A stretch of 48,806 nt of DNA from DATATV01 sp035551355 (GCA_035551355.1 DASZNF010000033.1:1-48806); one strand, 5' to 3'; positions 23,420 to 32,849 are shown, counted from the first letter of the stretch. Program-made: numbers and translations. Notes: generated by a model from the sequence alone, not told the origin.

Positions 23420-23460
23420 GCGGCCTGCCACCCGGGATTCCCGCTGACAGGCCGCATTTT
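23420..23460 (+). terminator. Intrinsic terminator after gpgS
   Basis: GCGGCCTG (23420-23427) pairs with CAGGCCGC (23448-23455), with partial extension inside the loop, followed by ATTTT. AAAA precedes the left arm, so it could also serve the leftward chitinase transcript that ends at 23550. Confidence 0.75.
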
Positions 23461-23549
23461 CCCGCGCTGGTGAAGTTAGCGGGCTGGGCGCCCCGGTGCC
23501 GCCACGCCCTGGGACGCCCAGCCTGGTCCGCTGCTCGAAGGCGGACCGG

Positions 23550-25061
23550 TCAGCCGGTATAACCGGCGAAGGCCTTGGCGAAGGCGTTGGCCGACTGCGT
23601 GATGCTCGAGCAGGTCGGCGAGGCGAAGCCCTGCGCGCCACCGGAACACTGCTGGTCCCGGGTGGCCGACCAGAACGACAGCCAGGCCAGGTGCTTGGAC
23701 TGCGCGAAGGTCACGACCTTGCTCGCGTCGGCCGCGGTGAAGGTCTCCGAGCTGACGTCGTTCACGCCGATCATCGGGGTGACCGCGATCATCTTCCACG
23801 CGTTGGCATCCGACAGGCCCCAGACGGACTTGACCGTCGCCTCGGTCGCGGTGGCCGCGTCGATCGCGTTCTGGCCCATGTCGGCCGGGAACGAGCCGCC
23901 GTAGTCCATCGCCATGATGTTCACGGCCGAGATGCCCGCGTTGTTGGTTTTGGCGCTCTGCAACAGGTTCACGCCGTCCTGGGTCAACCCCGAGGGCAGC
24001 ACCGGCAGCGTGTAGGACACCGAAAGCGACTTGCCCTTGGACTTCGCGGTCGACTCCAGCATGGCGATCGCCTGGTTGCGCCGGTCGTTCGCGGCGGTGT
24101 TGGCCACGGCCGCGCCCTCCACGTCGAAGTCGATCTGGGTGGCGCTGGTCTGGTCGATCACGCTCTGGTAGGCCGCCGCCAGCGCCGAGGCGCTACTACA
24201 GTTCAACGCCAGTTCGCTGCCGCTGGCACCGCCGAAGGACACCCGCACGTCACCGCCGGCGGCCCGCAGACCGCTGATGTCCGAGGCGATCGACGGATCG
24301 TTCAGCGCGGTCACCCCGCCCCATTTGGGGGCGCAGCCACCGCCGTCGACCACGAAGGCCAGGTTGAAGAACTTCGCGCCGCCGCTCTTGGCCGCGCCGG
24401 CCAGGTCGTAGAGCGGGAACAGCGACAGGTCCACATAGGGCGCGAACGCGCCGAACGTACCGGCCGCGGGCGCGGTCGCGGTGCTGCTGGACGTGGTCGG
24501 GGCGCTGCTCGTGGTGCTGGTCGTGGTCGGCGCCTTGGTCGTCGTCTCCGGCGGCGCGGTGTTGGTCGTGGTGGTGGTCGGCTGACCGACCGGGGTGGAC
24601 GGCGCGGTGGCACCGCCGCAGGACTGACTGTTGATGGTGCAGCTGAACGGCCGGTCGGTGCCCGCACCCTTGACCTCGAACCCGAAGTCGGTGCTTGCAC
24701 CCGGCGCCAGCGAAGCGTTCCAGCCGTCGTCGACGACCGTGTAGTGGTTGCCCGAGGCGGTCAGCTTGCCGTTCCACAGACTGCTCACGCTGTCCCCGGC
24801 GGGCAGGTCGAACTGCACGGTCCAGCCCTTCACCGCGGTGGCGCCGGTGTTGCGCACCACGTAGGTGGCCACGTATCCGCTGTCCCACTGGCTCGACATG
24901 GCCAGGGTCGCGGACATCTCGTCGGCCGAGGCCGTGCTCGCCATGGCAACGCCGGCGCCGACGACCACCGCAACGGTGGCACCCCCGGCCAGCGCCCAGC
25001 GCAGCGACCGGCGCCGCACTAAGCCATCGGCCGCATGGCGGGCGCCCTTTCGCTTGCCCAT
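23550..25061 (-). CDS. Secreted GH18 chitinase with CBM2 module
   Basis: The 503-residue precursor starts with a twin-basic signal peptide (RRRSLRWALAGGATVAVVV, cleavage after ASA near 46). Residues about 48-150 are a CBM2-type cellulose/chitin-binding module (WDSGYVATYVVRNTG, GWTVQFDLP, NAS and a disulfide pair). A Thr/Pro-rich linker (about 155-200, including TTTKAPTTT) leads to a GH18 barrel (205-503) with the catalytic IDFDVEG (Asp311, Asp313, Glu315 as acid) and AMDYGG. The first Asp of the DxxDxDxE motif is Thr308. The ATG at 25061 follows GGAGG. It would cut chitin outside the cell and is part of a fungal-wall-directed hydrolase group. Confidence 0.9.
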   Translation of the reverse strand: MGKRKGARHAADGLVRRRSLRWALAGGATVAVVVGAGVAMASTASADEMSATLAMSSQWDSGYVATYVVRNTGATAVKGWTVQFDLPAGDSVSSLWNGKLTASGNHYTVVDDGWNASLAPGASTDFGFEVKGAGTDRPFSCTINSQSCGGATAPSTPVGQPTTTTTNTAPPETTTKAPTTTSTTSSAPTTSSSTATAPAAGTFGAFAPYVDLSLFPLYDLAGAAKSGGAKFFNLAFVVDGGGCAPKWGGVTALNDPSIASDISGLRAAGGDVRVSFGGASGSELALNCSSASALAAAYQSVIDQTSATQIDFDVEGAAVANTAANDRRNQAIAMLESTAKSKGKSLSVSYTLPVLPSGLTQDGVNLLQSAKTNNAGISAVNIMAMDYGGSFPADMGQNAIDAATATEATVKSVWGLSDANAWKMIAVTPMIGVNDVSSETFTAADASKVVTFAQSKHLAWLSFWSATRDQQCSGGAQGFASPTCSSITQSANAFAKAFAGYTG

Positions 25062-25205
25062 CAATCCTCCGAACGCATCAACGAATCACAGGGAGTCAAT
25101 TGCCGGAATCAGTTTTCGAATCCGGTGCGCTCGTAAGGTAACGACGGTTGATCGACAGCGGAACCGGCCGACCTTAACTACGGCCTAAGCGACGGTTATT
25201 CCTGT

Positions 25206-25733
25206 TCAGGAGTCATATGACTGCACCGTGGGCGGGTGCCCGTTCCAGGCCGCGATGACCGTCGAGGTCTGGTTCCCGGAATTGAAATCGACCCGCAGCC
25301 AGTCGGTTTCCTGCCAGGTCTGCACGGCGTAGCCCTCGGCCGGGGTGGCCGACACCAGGGTGGCCGAGGTCGAGGTGAGATCCAGGATCACCTCACCGCC
25401 CTTGGTGCTGTATCGCTGCACGTCACCGGCGCTGTTCCCGGTGTTCTGCGCGGCCGGTGAGGTGGTCGGCGGACTCGATTTCGTGGACGATTTCTGGGTG
25501 CTGGTCGACGGGGCCTGCGTGGTGGTCGGGGTGGGCACCGTGGTCGGGGCGGCCAGGCTGGTCAGCGGCGGCGGCACGCCCGCGGTGACCGAGCCGGGAG
25601 GCACCGCGAGCTGCGGTAACGGCATCGCGGTGTCCTGCATGACGGTGTGCACCCCGAACCAGGCCACACCCACCGCGGCAGCGGTGGCGCAGAGCCAGGC
25701 GACGGTGATGGTCACAAGACGCACGGCGCACAT
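25206..25733 (-). CDS. Secreted or membrane-anchored protein divergent from a two-component system
   Basis: This 175-residue protein has an N-terminal hydrophobic segment (ITVAWLCATAAAVGVAWFGV), a Pro/Thr/Ser-rich linker at about 50-100 resembling those of the nearby hydrolases, and a compact C-terminal domain of about 75 residues (GGEVILDLTSTSATLVSATP, WQETDWLRVDF, VIAAWNGHPPTV). It starts 32 bases from the divergent response-regulator gene, so they share a promoter region. I know no biochemical function; an extracytoplasmic partner of the sensor kinase is a reasonable inference. GTG 25724 is an alternative start. Confidence 0.7.
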   Translation of the reverse strand: MCAVRLVTITVAWLCATAAAVGVAWFGVHTVMQDTAMPLPQLAVPPGSVTAGVPPPLTSLAAPTTVPTPTTTQAPSTSTQKSSTKSSPPTTSPAAQNTGNSAGDVQRYSTKGGEVILDLTSTSATLVSATPAEGYAVQTWQETDWLRVDFNSGNQTSTVIAAWNGHPPTVQSYDS

Positions 25734-25765
25734 CTTGCCCGAGAAATGTCGTACCGTGCACCACC

Positions 25766-26452
25766 GTGGCGAATGTGCTCGTGGTCGAGGATGAGCCTAC
25801 GGTCCGCACCGCGGTGATCCGGTTCCTGACGGATGCCTCGCATTCGGTGCGCAGTGTGGGCACCGCGCTGGAAGCATTGCGCGAGGTGACTCAGCGCTGT
25901 CCCGATGTGGTGGTGCTGGATCTCGGGCTGCCGGATCTCAACGGGGCCGAGGCGCTGAAAATGATGCGCGGGGTGTGCGATGTGCCGGTGCTGGTGGCCA
26001 CCGCACGGGACGAGGAGGCGGAAATCGTCCGGCTGCTCAACATCGGCGCGGACGACTACCTGATCAAGCCGTTCTCCGGCGAGCATCTCAACGCGCGGCT
26101 GACCGCGTTGCTGCGCCGCACCCAGCGCGGGGCCGAGCAGCATCTGCTGTCGGTGGGCGGATTGAAGATGGATCTGCGGCGGCGGGAGGCGGTGCTGGAC
26201 GGGGTGCCGCTGGAGCTGGTGCGCCGGGAGTTCGATCTGCTGGCCTTCCTGGCCGCCCGGCCCGGTGAGGTGGTGACCCGGCGGGAATTGCTGGCCCAGG
26301 TGTGGCAGCAGCCCTATGGCGAGGACCAGACGATCGACGTGCACCTGTCCTGGTTGCGCCGCAAGATGGGCGAACGCGCGGCCGCACCCCGCTATCTGCA
26401 CACGGTGCGCGGCGTCGGCGTGAAGCTTGTTCCGCCGCAGGAATCCGCATGA
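25766..26452 (+). CDS. OmpR-family response regulator
   Basis: This 228-residue regulator has a receiver domain (VLVVEDEPTVR, phosphoacceptor Asp52 in VVVLDLGLPDLNG, Thr in VATARDE, Lys in YLIKPF) and a C-terminal winged-helix DNA-binding domain (LVRREFDLLAFLAARPGEVVTRRELL, VDVHLSWLRRKMG, TVRGVGVKL). GTG 25766 is the start. The stop overlaps the kinase start (ATGA), a normal paired arrangement. Position between chitinase and mannanase genes suggests it may control them, but no shared operator was identified. Confidence 0.93.
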   Translation: MANVLVVEDEPTVRTAVIRFLTDASHSVRSVGTALEALREVTQRCPDVVVLDLGLPDLNGAEALKMMRGVCDVPVLVATARDEEAEIVRLLNIGADDYLIKPFSGEHLNARLTALLRRTQRGAEQHLLSVGGLKMDLRRREAVLDGVPLELVRREFDLLAFLAARPGEVVTRRELLAQVWQQPYGEDQTIDVHLSWLRRKMGERAAAPRYLHTVRGVGVKLVPPQESA

Positions 26453-27822
26453 GGTGGGCATTGTCGCGGGTCGCGCTGGCGGTGACCGCCATGGTGGCGC
26501 TGGCGTTCCTGATCCCGCTGGCACTGACCGTGCGGGACGTGGCCCGGGATCGCGCGTTCACCGCGGCCGAGCAGCAGGCCGCGGCCATCGGGCCGGTGCT
26601 CGCGGTGACCACCGACGCGGACTCGCTGGCCAAGGCGCTGGCCACCACCGCGGGCGGCGCGGCCGGGCGGATCGCGGTGCATCTGCCCAACGGCACGGTG
26701 ATCGGGCACAGCTACGCCCAGATCTCGGCGCTGACCACCGCGACCCGGCAGGCCCGCGCGGCCACCACGCCGACCAGCGACGGGTATTCGGTGTTGCAGC
26801 CGGTGGTGCTGACCGGCGGGCAGGTCGCGGTGATCGAGGTGTACGTGCCCGACGCCGAGGTGTCGGCCGGAGTGAGCACCGCGTGGCTGATTCTCGTTGG
26901 GGTGGCGCTGGTTCTGGTGATCGTGTCCACCGTGCTGGCCGACCGGCTGGCCGCGCGGCTGGTCAGCGCGACCAGACATCTGGCCGGGGCGGCCCGGTCG
27001 CTGGGCGGCGGGGACACCAGTGTGCGGGTCAGCGTCAGCGCCCAGGGGCCATACGAGCTGCGCGAGGCCGGGCAGGCGTTCAACATGATGGCCGCCCGGA
27101 TGGAGCAGATGCTGGCCGCGGAACGGGAACTGGCCGCCGACCTCTCGCACCGGCTGCGCACGCCGCTGACCGCGTTGCGGCTCAACGTCGCCGGCCTTGG
27201 CGAAAGCCAGGAGGCCGAGCAGACCCGGGATGCGGTGCAGCGTCTGGAACAGGAGGTCGACCAGATCATCAAGGCGGCGCGCAGTCACGGGCAGAACCCG
27301 GGCTCGGTGAGCTGCGACGCCAGCAAGGTCACCCATGAGCGGCTGGCCTTCTGGTCGGCGCTGGCCGAAGATCAGGGCCGGGCCTGGCGGTACTTCGGCG
27401 CGACCCGGCCGGTGACCGTGCCGGTGACCGGCACCGATCTGGCCGGGGTGCTGGATGTGTTGCTGGGCAACGTGTTCCGGCACACCGAGGAGCGGGTCGG
27501 GTTCTCCGTCGGCCTGTGGAGCGATCGGGGTTCGGTGTACCTGCTGGTGGAGGACGCCGGGCCGGGCATCGCCGATCCGGAGGCGGCGTTGCGCCGCGGG
27601 CACGGCGCGGGCGGCAGCGGTTCCACCGGGCTGGGATTGGACATCGTGCGCCGGGTGGCCGAGGGCACCGGCGGTGGTGTCCACATCGGACGGTCGCCAA
27701 TGGGCGGGGCCCGGGTGCACGTGTGGTTCCCGGACCGCGCCAACGCCGAGCCGCCCACCGTGCGCTGGCGGGTCGGGCGGCACCGGAGAACCGTGGAACT
27801 GGCCGCCAGCCGGGAGAACTGA
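26449..27822 (+). CDS. Membrane sensor histidine kinase
   Basis: The 457-residue protein has two membrane segments (VALAVTAMVALAFLIPLAL near 7-25 and AWLILVGVALVLVIVSTVLA near 145-165) enclosing an extracellular sensor region of about 115 residues, then a HAMP domain, the H-box LSHRLRTPLTALRLNV, and an HATPase domain with DVLLGNVFRHTEE, DAGPGIAD and GSTGLGLDIV. It should phosphorylate the overlapping upstream response regulator. The external signal is unknown. The sequence converges with the GH92 gene 63 bases downstream. Confidence 0.92.
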   Translation: MRWALSRVALAVTAMVALAFLIPLALTVRDVARDRAFTAAEQQAAAIGPVLAVTTDADSLAKALATTAGGAAGRIAVHLPNGTVIGHSYAQISALTTATRQARAATTPTSDGYSVLQPVVLTGGQVAVIEVYVPDAEVSAGVSTAWLILVGVALVLVIVSTVLADRLAARLVSATRHLAGAARSLGGGDTSVRVSVSAQGPYELREAGQAFNMMAARMEQMLAAERELAADLSHRLRTPLTALRLNVAGLGESQEAEQTRDAVQRLEQEVDQIIKAARSHGQNPGSVSCDASKVTHERLAFWSALAEDQGRAWRYFGATRPVTVPVTGTDLAGVLDVLLGNVFRHTEERVGFSVGLWSDRGSVYLLVEDAGPGIADPEAALRRGHGAGGSGSTGLGLDIVRRVAEGTGGGVHIGRSPMGGARVHVWFPDRANAEPPTVRWRVGRHRRTVELAASREN

Positions 27823-27847
27823 CCCGGTCGGCGACCAGCCCGCTTTC

Positions 27848-27878
27848 CTGTTGCGGTTACCAGTTTTTCTGTTGCGGT
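27848..27878. repeat. 10-bp direct repeat between convergent genes
   Basis: CTGTTGCGGT occurs at 27848-27857 and 27869-27878, separated by a stretch including TTTTT. No hairpin forms from the repeat, so no intrinsic terminator could be identified between the kinase and GH92 genes. Confidence 0.3.
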
Positions 27879-27885
27879 GACACGG

Positions 27886-30567
27886 TTATGGCAGGGTCCA
27901 CTGCTGGGCGGTGCTGGCGTTGCAGGTGTAGATCTGCAACTGGGTGCCGTTGGTGGTGGTGGAGTTCGGATCATCGAGGCACAGCCCGGAGTTCGGGTTC
28001 ACCAGCGAACCGTTGGATCCGGCTTTCCATTGCTGTGCGTTGGTTTCGTTGCAGTTCCACAACCGCACCTGGGTGCCGTTGGTGGTACCGCTGTTGGCCA
28101 CGTCCAGGCAGCCGCCCTGGGCCTGCAACGAGCCGTCCGGCGCCACGTACCAGTGCTGCGCGCCGGTGTTGTTGCAGTCGTAGAGCTGCGCCTTGGTGCC
28201 ATTGGCGGTGCCACTGTTGGAGATGTCCACGCACTTGCCCGTCAGCCCCGAGGTGATCTCGCCGGTGCTCGGCGGGGTCCCGGAGTACGAGGGCGGCGCG
28301 GCGCTTGCCGTCGAGGCCCACGAGGTGTTGGCCGAGGTGCCCAGCGTGTAGGCCAGGGTGCCACCGCTGGTCAGCGCGGCCGTGGGCGCGTAGGCGTTGT
28401 TCCAGGCCGAGCCGTTCCAGGTGGCGCTCTGCACGTAGGGCGCGTTGTCGGCCGCGGCCGGGGCGTTGACGGTCAACGTGTTGCCGCTGGGCAGGGTGAT
28501 CACGGCCTGGGTGAACAGCGGGCTGCCCAGCGCCAGGTCGGCGGTGCCCGGGGTCTCCGGGTACATGCCCAGCGCGGAGAACACGTACCAGGAGCTCATC
28601 TCGCCCAGGTCGTCGTTACCGGCCAGGCCACCGGGGGCGTCGGTCCAGATCTGGTCCTGGACCTGCCGCACGATGGACTGCGTCTTGTACGGCTGGCCCA
28701 CGTAGTCGTACTCCCAGGGCAGTTCCAGGCTCGGCTCGTTGCCCAGATCGGACTGGCTGCCGCCGCTGCCGTGGAAACCGGCCAGCACGTTGTTCAGGTA
28801 GGTCTGCAGCGCCGAGTTTCCGCCCATGGCGCCGGCCAGCCCGGCCACGTTGAACGGCACCATGCCGGTGTACTGCCAGGAGGTGCCCTCCACGAAGTCG
28901 GTCTGGCTGCTCGCGCTGAAGCTGCCGGCCCAGGAACCGTTGGCCTGCTTGGGTTGCATGAACCCGCTGCTGGCGTCGAAAGTGTTCTTCCAGTCCTGAG
29001 ACCGGCCGGCGAAGAAGCTCTGCTGGCTGGTGTTGCCCAGGTCGCCGGCGAGCGCGGACACCGCGAAGTCGGCCGAGTCGTACTCCAGTTGCGTCGACAC
29101 CGGACCGTAGAAGTTGCAGCACTGGTAGGTGCCGTCGCTGGCCAGGTACTGCGGCGCGTTCAGATAATTCAGGCCCGGCCGGATGTTGCTGGTCTGCGAC
29201 GCCTCCTTGATCATGTCGGTGAGCGCCGTCGAGGTGTCGAAGTTCCGGGCGCCGAAGGCGTAGTAGTCGGCCAGGATCTCATCGGCCGGATCGCCCACCA
29301 TCACATAGGTTTCCGCGTTGTTCTGCGCCCACTTGGGGAACTGGCCGCTCTGCGCGTAGTCGTTGATCATCGAGCTGGCGATGTCACTGGTCTGGCTCGG
29401 CGCCACCAGTGCCGACAACTGGGCCTGGCTGCGATAGATGTCCCAGCCGGAGAAGTTGGCATACTGCGCCGACTGTCCACTCACGACGGTGTGCACGGCC
29501 TTGTCGAAGCCCATGTACTGGCCGTTGGTGTCGGAGAACACGTTGGGGTGCAACAGGGAGTGGTACAGCGCGGTGTAGAAGATCTGCTGCTGGGCCGAGG
29601 TCCCGCCGGCCACCCCGATCTTGCCGAGCAGGTTGTTCCACGCGGTGTGCGTGGCCTGCTGGGTGGTGGCGAAGTCCCAGTTCGGGTTCTCCACGGCGCG
29701 GTTGGCGGTGGCGTTGGCCGTTGACACGTAGGAGATGCCGACCTTGGCCTGCACCACCGGGTTGCTGGTGGTGTTGAAGGTGACGTAACCGCTGCTGGGC
29801 CCGGAGATCGCCGGGGCCAGCTCGGCCTTCGGGGTCTCACCGTGCAGCTTGCTGGTGTTCACCTTCGGGGTGACCGCGGTGGCCGCCGCCGTGCCCGCGG
29901 TATTGAATGGCTGGTCGAACACGATGTCGAAGTAGACGGTGTAGGTGTTGCCCGCGCCGCAGAAGTTGCCGGAGGTCACCGAACCGGAGATCTCCGTGTT
30001 GGACACCTGGGTCCAGCTGCTGGCCGAGTCGCCGTTCTGGCTGTCGTTGAGCTTGAAGATCAGGTTGGCCGCGGTGGAGGACGGGAAGGTGAACTTCGCC
30101 ATGCCCGAGCGGGTGGTCGCGGTCAGCTCGGTTTTCACGCCGTTGTTCAGCGTCACCGAGTAATTGCCGGCGTTCGCGGACTCGTTGCTGTGCGAGAACG
30201 CGTCGGTGGCGCCGGTGTTCACCGAGCCGACGGTGGGCAGGATCGGGATGTCACCGTCCGCGCCGCAGCCCGGGCCGGACAGGTGGGTGAGGCTGAAACC
30301 GGTGATCGAGGTGTCGTTGTGCTCGTAGCCGCCGCCGTCCGGGCGGCTCGGGGTGTCCGGGCTCCACTGCACCATGCCGAACGGCGCGTCCGCGCCGGGG
30401 AAATCGTCGGCCGAGTTGGAGGTACCGATGAACGGGTTGACCACCGACGCCGGGTCACTGACCAGCGCCGCGGCCGCCCGGTTCGCCGCGCCGGCGGCCG
30501 GGGCCGCGAAGACCCCGCCGACCAGTGCGCCGACGCCGAGTAACCCCACCAGGGTTCTGCGTAGCAT
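27886..30567 (-). CDS. Secreted GH92 alpha-mannosidase with ricin-type lectin domain
   Basis: The 893-residue precursor has a signal peptide (LVGLLGVGALVGGVFAAPAAGA) and a GH92 calcium-dependent exo-alpha-mannosidase catalytic region: VNPFIGTSNSADDFPGADAPFGMVQWSP at about 40-67, a GFSLTHLSGPGC motif, and near the C-end NDDLGEMSSWYVFSALGMYPETPG. Residues about 765-893 form a ricin-B lectin with three QxW-type repeats (AQHW, AQQW, AQQW). ATG 30567 is chosen because AGGACAGGA lies six bases before it; an upstream in-frame ATG (30591) overlaps the GH76 stop. It follows the GH76 gene by 20 bases, forming a mannan-degrading operon. Confidence 0.92.
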   Translation of the reverse strand: MLRRTLVGLLGVGALVGGVFAAPAAGAANRAAAALVSDPASVVNPFIGTSNSADDFPGADAPFGMVQWSPDTPSRPDGGGYEHNDTSITGFSLTHLSGPGCGADGDIPILPTVGSVNTGATDAFSHSNESANAGNYSVTLNNGVKTELTATTRSGMAKFTFPSSTAANLIFKLNDSQNGDSASSWTQVSNTEISGSVTSGNFCGAGNTYTVYFDIVFDQPFNTAGTAAATAVTPKVNTSKLHGETPKAELAPAISGPSSGYVTFNTTSNPVVQAKVGISYVSTANATANRAVENPNWDFATTQQATHTAWNNLLGKIGVAGGTSAQQQIFYTALYHSLLHPNVFSDTNGQYMGFDKAVHTVVSGQSAQYANFSGWDIYRSQAQLSALVAPSQTSDIASSMINDYAQSGQFPKWAQNNAETYVMVGDPADEILADYYAFGARNFDTSTALTDMIKEASQTSNIRPGLNYLNAPQYLASDGTYQCCNFYGPVSTQLEYDSADFAVSALAGDLGNTSQQSFFAGRSQDWKNTFDASSGFMQPKQANGSWAGSFSASSQTDFVEGTSWQYTGMVPFNVAGLAGAMGGNSALQTYLNNVLAGFHGSGGSQSDLGNEPSLELPWEYDYVGQPYKTQSIVRQVQDQIWTDAPGGLAGNDDLGEMSSWYVFSALGMYPETPGTADLALGSPLFTQAVITLPSGNTLTVNAPAAADNAPYVQSATWNGSAWNNAYAPTAALTSGGTLAYTLGTSANTSWASTASAAPPSYSGTPPSTGEITSGLTGKCVDISNSGTANGTKAQLYDCNNTGAQHWYVAPDGSLQAQGGCLDVANSGTTNGTQVRLWNCNETNAQQWKAGSNGSLVNPNSGLCLDDPNSTTTNGTQLQIYTCNASTAQQWTLP

Positions 30568-30587
30568 GTTCCGTCCTGTCCTTCTTC

Positions 30588-32441
30588 TCATGCGACATCG
30601 CCTGCCGCGGTCAATGCGTCCAGTGCGCTGGCCTGGGTGCGCCAGTCACTGATGTTCGGATCGGCCGAAGGGTTCAGGCCCGACCAGCGCTCGCCCAGGT
30701 GGTTGAGCGCGTCGCGGTCGGCCGACCACAGGGTGTTGGCCTGGGTGGTCAGGAACGAGGTGTAGGTGCTGTTCCCGGTCGCCGCGGCCAGTTCGGCCAG
30801 ATAGCGGACGAAAATGCCCTTGAACTGTTTCTGGTTGTCATCGCAGGTGGTGTTGGCCGCGTCGCAGGACTCGGTGAGCACCCCGTTGGTGGTCAGCGCC
30901 GAGGAGTTGATCGCGGCGGTGGCCAGCCGCGATCCGGTGGCCAGAATGCCGGCATCGCCGGTGGCCTTCCACATTTCCACCGCCGCGCCGATGGCCAGCC
31001 CCTGGTTGTAGCTCCACACCGTCTGCCCGTTGTTGGCGCAGCCGGAGGTGAGCCCGTCGTTGACCAGGCCGGCGGAGTTGATCAGGCCGCTGCCGGTGAA
31101 CCAGGTCCACGCTGTCCTGGCCTTGGCCAGCCACGCGGTGTCGCCGGAGATGCGGTTGTGCAGCGCGGCGGTCAGCCGGACGTAGAGGGCGTTGGTGACC
31201 GCGTTCTTGTAGGTCTTGCTGGTGTTCCACCAGACTCCGCCGCCGCAGGTGCTGGTGTCCCAGTACTGGCCGGCGTAGTTGGCGATGGTGACCGCCTCGT
31301 TGAGGTAGGTCGAGTTGCCGGTCAGGTCGTAGGCCGAAATCCAGGCCAGCGCCCACCATTGGCTGTCGTCGATGGCCGCGGAGATGAAATCGCCGGAAAT
31401 GGCGTCGCTGGACCGGGTTCCGGCCGGGAAGGCGACCTTGTCGACGGTGAAGGTCTGGCCGATCACCCAGTCGTATTCGGTGCTGCCACTGGCTTTGAGG
31501 TAGGTGGCCAGGCTGGTCAGGGTGGCCGCGGAGTTCCACCAGCTCGACGGCCACCAGGCGGTGTCCGGGTTGTAGTAGTACATCAGCGCGTCGGCCGCGG
31601 CGGCGGCCTTGTGATCGGTGGGCCGGGCCCAGGTGGTGCAGCTGCCGTTCTCCCCGGTCACCGCCCGGCCGCAGGCGCGGACCGCACCGCCGTAGAGCCG
31701 GGAGAGGTCGTCGCGGGTGTTGATCATGACGGTGCGCGTGCCGGTGGCGCCGCTGGGTACCGACACCCGGCCTTCCGAGGAGCCGTCCGGCCAGGACGAG
31801 CCCTCGTTCCACGAGCGGTCCAGCCACACCTCGTCGCCCGCCGCGCCGCCGGCGATGGTGGCCCAGGCCATGCCGCTGCCGGGGTCCAGGTGCAGGCTGA
31901 TGGTGCGGCCGGACAGGGTGGCCGCGGCGACCGGCTGGCTGTCGCCAGTGGCCGAGCCCGCGCCTTGCTGATCGCAGTAGGTGTCGCAGACCAGCAGGTG
32001 GGCCCAGGAGGTGCAGGTGACCGCGCCGGCGTTGGCACAGGCGCGCAGCATGCCCCGCCGGTGCCCGTCGGGATCGGCCAGGTTGTACATCAGGGTGCGG
32101 GTGCCGGTCCAGGTGCTGGGAATGGACGCCTCACCGAGCAAGCCGTCCCAGGTGGACCCGCCGTCCCAGGAGCGGTCCAGCCAGACCTGATCGCCGGTGA
32201 CGCCGTTGTCCACGCTGGCCCAGGCCATGCCGTCGGCGTCGTCGACGTGCAGTTCCAGCAGCCGGCCGTTGAGGTTGACGTTGGCCACCGGGAAGGTTTC
32301 CTGTTTGGCCAGGGAGGGATCGCGGGTGTCACAGTAGACCGAACAGACGGTCGTGCTGGCGGCGTTGGCGGGCAGGATGGACAGACCGGACAGCACCAGA
32401 ACGGCGCTCAATACCACGAGTAACCATCGGCCAGTGCGCAT
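30588..32441 (-). CDS. Secreted GH76 alpha-1,6-mannanase with N-terminal tandem repeats
   Basis: The 617-residue precursor has a signal peptide (WLLVVLSAVLVLSGLSILP, cleavage near ANA at 28). Two repeats of about 115-120 residues follow (32-146 and 150-271), each with a VCxxYCD start, a GMAW motif, VWLDRSW, GTRT and CTxWA. The GH76 catalytic domain starts near 280 and has the signature double Asp (358-359 in AAIDDSQWWALAW), an endo-alpha-1,6-mannanase active site for yeast mannan backbones. The repeats resemble a binding module but I do not recognise the family. The ATG at 32441 is the natural signal-peptide start. It leads the GH76-GH92 operon. Confidence 0.9.
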   Translation of the reverse strand: MRTGRWLLVVLSAVLVLSGLSILPANAASTTVCSVYCDTRDPSLAKQETFPVANVNLNGRLLELHVDDADGMAWASVDNGVTGDQVWLDRSWDGGSTWDGLLGEASIPSTWTGTRTLMYNLADPDGHRRGMLRACANAGAVTCTSWAHLLVCDTYCDQQGAGSATGDSQPVAAATLSGRTISLHLDPGSGMAWATIAGGAAGDEVWLDRSWNEGSSWPDGSSEGRVSVPSGATGTRTVMINTRDDLSRLYGGAVRACGRAVTGENGSCTTWARPTDHKAAAAADALMYYYNPDTAWWPSSWWNSAATLTSLATYLKASGSTEYDWVIGQTFTVDKVAFPAGTRSSDAISGDFISAAIDDSQWWALAWISAYDLTGNSTYLNEAVTIANYAGQYWDTSTCGGGVWWNTSKTYKNAVTNALYVRLTAALHNRISGDTAWLAKARTAWTWFTGSGLINSAGLVNDGLTSGCANNGQTVWSYNQGLAIGAAVEMWKATGDAGILATGSRLATAAINSSALTTNGVLTESCDAANTTCDDNQKQFKGIFVRYLAELAAATGNSTYTSFLTTQANTLWSADRDALNHLGERWSGLNPSADPNISDWRTQASALDALTAAGDVA

Positions 32442-32849
32442 GGTAATTGCCTCCAGCCGAGATATAACAGGGGTCTTACAGCCGTCGATAGATGACAGAC
32501 CGGACAGGCCGTTCACACATTAACTCGACGCTCACACCCGGCTGGACCAGTGATGTCACCAGGTCCGCGTCCGAACGGCGGAGAATCGGACAGGATTCTG
32601 TCCGTACGAGCCGGCCCCATTCCCCGACCCGGAGTCCGAATGCGATTGTCGCGAAAAAACGTTATCCGGGTGCGGGCAGACGGAGCAGCGGGTGTGCGGC
32701 GGTTGCGCCCGGATCATTAAGGCAGCCTGAAGCGGTGATCAAGTACCGGCCGAACGGGATCTTTCGGACTCGTGATCAAGGACGACGCGGGAGCGCTCCA
32801 TTAGCCTTCCCCGCGATGTCGATCCCTTGACCTACGGAGGAATTCCCGC
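32442..32849. promoter_or_regulatory. 408-base divergent control region of mannanase and glucanase genes
   Basis: No gene is visible in this region between GH76 (left) and GH16 (right). It holds a perfect 7-4-7 palindrome (CGGACAG and CTGTCCG at 32587-32604) and two direct copies of GTGATCAAG at 32735-32743 and 32772-32780, each containing the palindrome TGATCA. ACGGAGGAATT just before 32850 is the GH16 ribosome site. The features are likely operators, but the binding proteins are unknown. Confidence 0.55.
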
